DNA of 64,000 nucleotides from Sediminispirochaeta smaragdinae DSM 11293. Lineage in GTDB: Bacteria; Spirochaetota; Spirochaetia; DSM-16054; Sediminispirochaetaceae. The notes below the pieces were generated by a model. The model did no database searches. It saw nothing but the letters and a program-made list of their open reading frames with translations, and was not told where the DNA came from. A program made the translations under genes and the position numbers. The stretch lies in contig NC_014364.1 of NCBI RefSeq assembly GCF_000143985.1, forward strand, positions 3,658,001 to 3,722,000, given 5' to 3'. Of this stretch, positions 61,070-64,000 are shown piece by piece (position 1 is the stretch's first letter; every line of letters begins with the position of its first letter).

Positions 61070-62041
61070 CTATACATGCTTATTTCTTCTTTCATCAAGC
61101 AAGACGGCTAAGACAATTACGGCTCCACGAACAACCATTTGACTAGCGGGATCAATCTGAAGCATAGTCATACTATTAGTTAGAACTCCCATAATAAGAG
61201 CACCAATAAGTGTGCCGATTGCGGTACCAATTCCACCAGAGAAACTTGCACCGCCAAGGACAACTGCCGTAATAGCTTGCATCTCCCATCCACTTCCAAC
61301 TCCAGGCTGACCTGAAAGCGTTCGTGAAGCTACCAAGATAGCTGCAATTCCCGTAAATAATCCAGATAATGTGTAAATCAGAATTTTCGTTTTCTTAACA
61401 TTTACGCCAGAGACCTCTGCTGCAACCTGACTACTTCCTATAGCAAAAATATATGTCCCAAATTTTGTTTTGTGTAAAATAATGTACCCAATAATATAAG
61501 CAACAATAAGTATAAAAACCAAAATAGGAATTCCCAGGAAATCCCCTCCACCAATAAAATCAAACGAGCTTGAGAAACCAGTAATTGGTCGACCTTTAGA
61601 TACAATAAGTGCAACACCTCGTGCTGCAGACATCATACCCAATGTAGCAATAAAGGGAGGAATTTTACCATAAGATACCGAGATACCTGTCACTGCACCA
61701 GCTAAACTTCCTGTTAGTATACCAGCAATGATTGGCACAATTATTGGATAAAAAGTACCAGTAGAATTTACTTGAGCAAACTTAGCCAAAATGACTGCAG
61801 ACATTGCAATAACAGATCCACCCGATATATCAATGCCACCAGATATAATAGTAAAGGCAACGCCAATCGCCATAATTGCTACAGGGGTCTGTTGCCGCAG
61901 AATATTTGTTAAATTTCGGACAGTAAGAAATCCTGGTTTCAAAAAAGTCATTATGATCATCATAGCCAATAAAATCAGCACAGTTCCATATTTTTCAAAT
62001 GCTATTCGCCAAAAGCCCTTTGAAAGGTATCTATTTCCCAT
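61070..62041 (-). CDS. Rbs-type sugar ABC importer permease
   Basis: 323 residues, BPD_transp_2 family with the core blocks PVAIMAIGVAFTIISGGIDISGGSVIAMSAV and EMQAITAVVLGGASFSGGIGTAIGTLIGAL. The ATG at 62041 is chosen with AAGGAG 10 bases before it; the frame stays open to 62080. It would form a homodimeric channel with the double ATPase upstream. Confidence 0.92.
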   Translation of the reverse strand: MGNRYLSKGFWRIAFEKYGTVLILLAMMIIMTFLKPGFLTVRNLTNILRQQTPVAIMAIGVAFTIISGGIDISGGSVIAMSAVILAKFAQVNSTGTFYPIIVPIIAGILTGSLAGAVTGISVSYGKIPPFIATLGMMSAARGVALIVSKGRPITGFSSSFDFIGGGDFLGIPILVFILIVAYIIGYIILHKTKFGTYIFAIGSSQVAAEVSGVNVKKTKILIYTLSGLFTGIAAILVASRTLSGQPGVGSGWEMQAITAVVLGGASFSGGIGTAIGTLIGALIMGVLTNSMTMLQIDPASQMVVRGAVIVLAVLLDERRNKHV

Positions 62042-62111
62042 TTCCTCATTACTCCTTGCTCTAAGGTGTCTAAACTGCAAATTGCTTAATATCGGTCAAT
62101 TAATCAATAAA

Positions 62112-63620
62112 CTAACTATTTTCAATACCAGTACATAATTGCATTATTTTTTCTTGAGAAGCCTTTCCAGCTTCAAGAAATCCGGCAACTTTTCCTGAAC
62201 TAACAACCATAATTCTATCGCTCATTGCCAAAATCTCAGGCATTTCTGAAGAAATCATAATGATAGCCGTTCCTTTTTTTGCCAGGGCAACAAGTAATCT
62301 ATGGATTTCAGCCTTTGCCCCTACATCTATCCCGCGCGTCGGTTCATCAACTATTAATACTTCAGGCTCAGTTAATAGCCATCTCCCGACAAGAACCTTT
62401 TGCTGATTTCCACCAGAAAGATTGCGAATTTTCTGATCTATTGAAGAAGCCTTTACTGAAAGCTGGTCTACTATTCTATTTACAGATTCTTCAGCTTTTC
62501 GTTGGCTAACAAATAGCGAATGACTATATCGTTGTATTGAAGCAATATAGGTATTAACAGATACGCTTAGAGGCAAAAAGCATCCACTACTCTTTCTATC
62601 TTCCGTTAAGAAAGCAAGCTTATTTCTAATTGCACTAAAAGGTGAAGTGATATCAACGGGTTTTCCATGCAAGTATATAGTACCTGATGTCTTTTTCCTT
62701 ATACCGAATATCGTTTCCATAATCTCTGATCGTCCTGCACCCATAAGACCAGCAACACCAAGAATTTCCCCTCTCCGCACAGAAAAGTTAATATTCTTAA
62801 ATTCATCTTTTCGTGTAAGGTTCTCTATTCGCAGAACATCTTCTCCAATTGGAACAACCTCTTTCGGAAATAAGTCAGACAGTTCTCGTCCAACCATTTG
62901 ATGAACAACTTCTGTCGGATTTGTTTCAGAAGTAGCGATTGTCTCAATATGCTTGCCATCACGAAATACCGAAATACTATCAGTAATTGCAAAGATTTCA
63001 TCTAATTTATGAGTTACATAAATGATTGTCTTCTTCTTTAGAACCAACTCTTTAATTATGCAAAATAATTTATTAACATCTTGGTCAGCAATTGCCGAAG
63101 TAGGTTCATCCATAAGTATTAATTCTGCATTATATGAAATAGCTTTTGCAATCTCACACATTTGTTGCTTTGCAACACTCAACTTCTTCATTGGCATATG
63201 AGGATCAATATCCGTAATGCCTAATTTCCTTAGCAACAAATTTGTTTGCTCTACCATTTTCTTTGTATCAAGTATTCTACTTTTTCTATTTACAATCTCT
63301 TTCCCCAAGAAAATATTTTGGGAAACTGTCAAATCAAGTGCAGAACTAAGCTCTTGATGAATCATAGCAATGCCCGACTGCAAAGCGTTATTTGGATTAG
63401 TAAAATTCACTTCATTGCCATTAAAGACAATCTTGCCAGAATCCTGACGATATAGGCCAAGAATAATTTTCATCAAAGTCGATTTTCCTGCGCCATTTTC
63501 GCCAACAAGCGCATGAACCGTCCCTTTTTCTACTTTTAGATTTACATGATTTAAGGCTGTGACCCCTGAGAATATTTTTGTTATATCTTGCAGCTCTAAA
63601 ATGTAGCTATCATTCGTCAT
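62112..63620 (-). CDS. Rbs-type sugar ABC importer ATPase with two nucleotide-binding domains
   Basis: 502 residues. First domain: Walker A GENGAGKST, degenerate signature KLSVAKQQM and Walker B ELILMDEPTSAI. Second domain: degenerate P-loop GLMGAGRSE, signature LSGGNQQKV and Walker B VLIVDEPTRGID. This is the RbsA/XylG group layout. Codon use is AT-rich compared with the paralogue at 20.6-22.2 kb. Confidence 0.94.
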   Translation of the reverse strand: MTNDSYILELQDITKIFSGVTALNHVNLKVEKGTVHALVGENGAGKSTLMKIILGLYRQDSGKIVFNGNEVNFTNPNNALQSGIAMIHQELSSALDLTVSQNIFLGKEIVNRKSRILDTKKMVEQTNLLLRKLGITDIDPHMPMKKLSVAKQQMCEIAKAISYNAELILMDEPTSAIADQDVNKLFCIIKELVLKKKTIIYVTHKLDEIFAITDSISVFRDGKHIETIATSETNPTEVVHQMVGRELSDLFPKEVVPIGEDVLRIENLTRKDEFKNINFSVRRGEILGVAGLMGAGRSEIMETIFGIRKKTSGTIYLHGKPVDITSPFSAIRNKLAFLTEDRKSSGCFLPLSVSVNTYIASIQRYSHSLFVSQRKAEESVNRIVDQLSVKASSIDQKIRNLSGGNQQKVLVGRWLLTEPEVLIVDEPTRGIDVGAKAEIHRLLVALAKKGTAIIMISSEMPEILAMSDRIMVVSSGKVAGFLEAGKASQEKIMQLCTGIENS

Positions 63621-63695
63621 TGGAAAAACTCCTTAATAGCAACTCACAATTCCATCAACAGAACATGTCGGCAAAGGACACATGAAACATCAATG

Positions 63696-63718
63696 CGCCC
63701 CCTCTCCAGAAGGGGGCG
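63696..63718 (-). promoter_or_regulatory. Intercistronic stem-loop between binding-protein and ATPase genes
   Basis: CGCCCCC (63696-63702) and GGGGGCG (63712-63718) form a perfect 7-bp GC stem in AT-rich DNA, 20 bp after the binding-protein stop codon. Confidence 0.65.
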
Positions 63719-63738
63719 GAAGACAATTACTATTGTAT

Positions 63739-64000
63739 TTATTTATTGTAAATTGCCAAATACTCATCGACATTTGCAGGCATAACCAATTTGTCAGAAA
63801 TCACAGAATTCTCAGCCTTCCCAGTTTTAATGAGCTCCATTGCCGTTTCAAGTGACTTTACGGCTAATGCTTTTGCATCAGCGTACATAGTGATATCAAG
63901 TCTTCCCTCTTTCATAAATGCAAGACCATTCGGAGTTGCATCAATGCCCGCCACTATATATTGATCTCTAACGCCAGCAGCCTCTAACGCAAGAACTGCA
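63739..64000 (-). CDS. Rbs-type periplasmic sugar-binding protein, C-terminal part
   Basis: The C-terminal 86 residues of a type I sugar-binding protein; the frame is open to the window edge, so the start lies beyond it. Visible: AVLALEAAGVRDQYIVAGIDATPNGLAF, then GRLDITMYADAKALAVKSLETAMELIKTG, ending in DEYLAIYNK. The GIDATPNGL turn is the ligand-side loop of ribose/xylose-type proteins. It is upstream of the Rbs-type ATPase and permease and should be their binding protein. Confidence 0.88.
   Translation of the reverse strand, partial: AVLALEAAGVRDQYIVAGIDATPNGLAFMKEGRLDITMYADAKALAVKSLETAMELIKTGKAENSVISDKLVMPANVDEYLAIYNK

Noticed and set aside
1-64000. CRISPR arrays, rRNA genes, insertion sequences or prophage
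   Set aside because: No regularly spaced repeats, no transposase or integrase-like protein and no rRNA sequence were seen.

Overview
The window looks like chromosomal DNA of a free-living, anaerobic, saccharolytic spirochaete, most like the Sediminispirochaeta/Spirochaeta group. The clues are many sugar ABC importers, YesM/YesN-type two-component systems, a receiver-PAS-kinase protein of a style common in these bacteria, [FeFe]-hydrogenase maturation genes, chemotaxis genes and alanine-rich signal peptides ending in forms such as FA-NGE or FA-GGQ. The assignment is from recognition only. No rRNA, tRNA, CRISPR array, prophage or complete insertion sequence was seen. By eye, most of the window has balanced base composition; the toxin-antitoxin patches (1-860 and 27.85-28.55 kb) and the last 12 kb are clearly more AT-rich.

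Layout. 0.1-0.9 kb: a RelE-type toxin-antitoxin pair and a broken PIN toxin. 0.9-5.1 kb: chemoreceptor, CheW and a receiver-PAS-kinase protein whose kinase motifs are degenerate. 5.8-13.7 kb: a glucose/mannose-type ABC importer preceded by a membrane-anchored sugar-binding sensor, a YesM kinase and a YesN/AraC regulator. 14.0-18.5 kb: hydG, an unknown small gene, an aspartase gene and hydF, tightly coupled. 18.5-27.4 kb: a YtfQRT/YjfF-type furanose importer with its own binding-protein/kinase/regulator triad. 27.4-28.5 kb: a PIN toxin-antitoxin pair. 28.8-35.2 kb: araM, a LacI-type regulator and araB, araD, araA. 35.3-38.4 kb: a Crp-type regulator and a soluble chemoreceptor fused to an [FeFe]-hydrogenase-like H-cluster domain. 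38.6-40.2 kb: uspA and an Nramp metal transporter. 40.3-45.3 kb: a tripartite tricarboxylate transporter with a metallo-beta-lactamase-fold protein and a LacI regulator. 45.5-52.3 kb: a TetR-controlled TolC/HlyD/ABC-2 efflux operon. 52.5-57.8 kb: a SorC-regulated sugar operon (ROK kinase, P-loop kinase, class II aldolase, two permeases) whose binding-protein gene is 5'-truncated. 58.0-64.0 kb: a LacI regulator and an Rbs-type importer with two dehydrogenases, running off the end of the window.

How it fits together. The theme is sensing and uptake of plant-type sugars, backed by fermentation with H2 metabolism and chemotaxis. Three importer operons (starting near 9.2, 27.4 and 45.3 kb) share the same promoter design: -35/-10 elements preceded by a conserved box CACCAnnATTCnnAACACTA. 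All five importer operons carry a stem-loop directly after the binding-protein gene, which would allow excess binding protein over permease. The arabinose catabolic genes and the furanose importer flank the second toxin-antitoxin pair, so that pair probably sits inside one arabinose locus. The strongest novelty candidates are the H-cluster/chemoreceptor fusion, the HydG that lacks one auxiliary-cluster cysteine, the hydG-X-aspA-hydF operon, and the shared promoter box.
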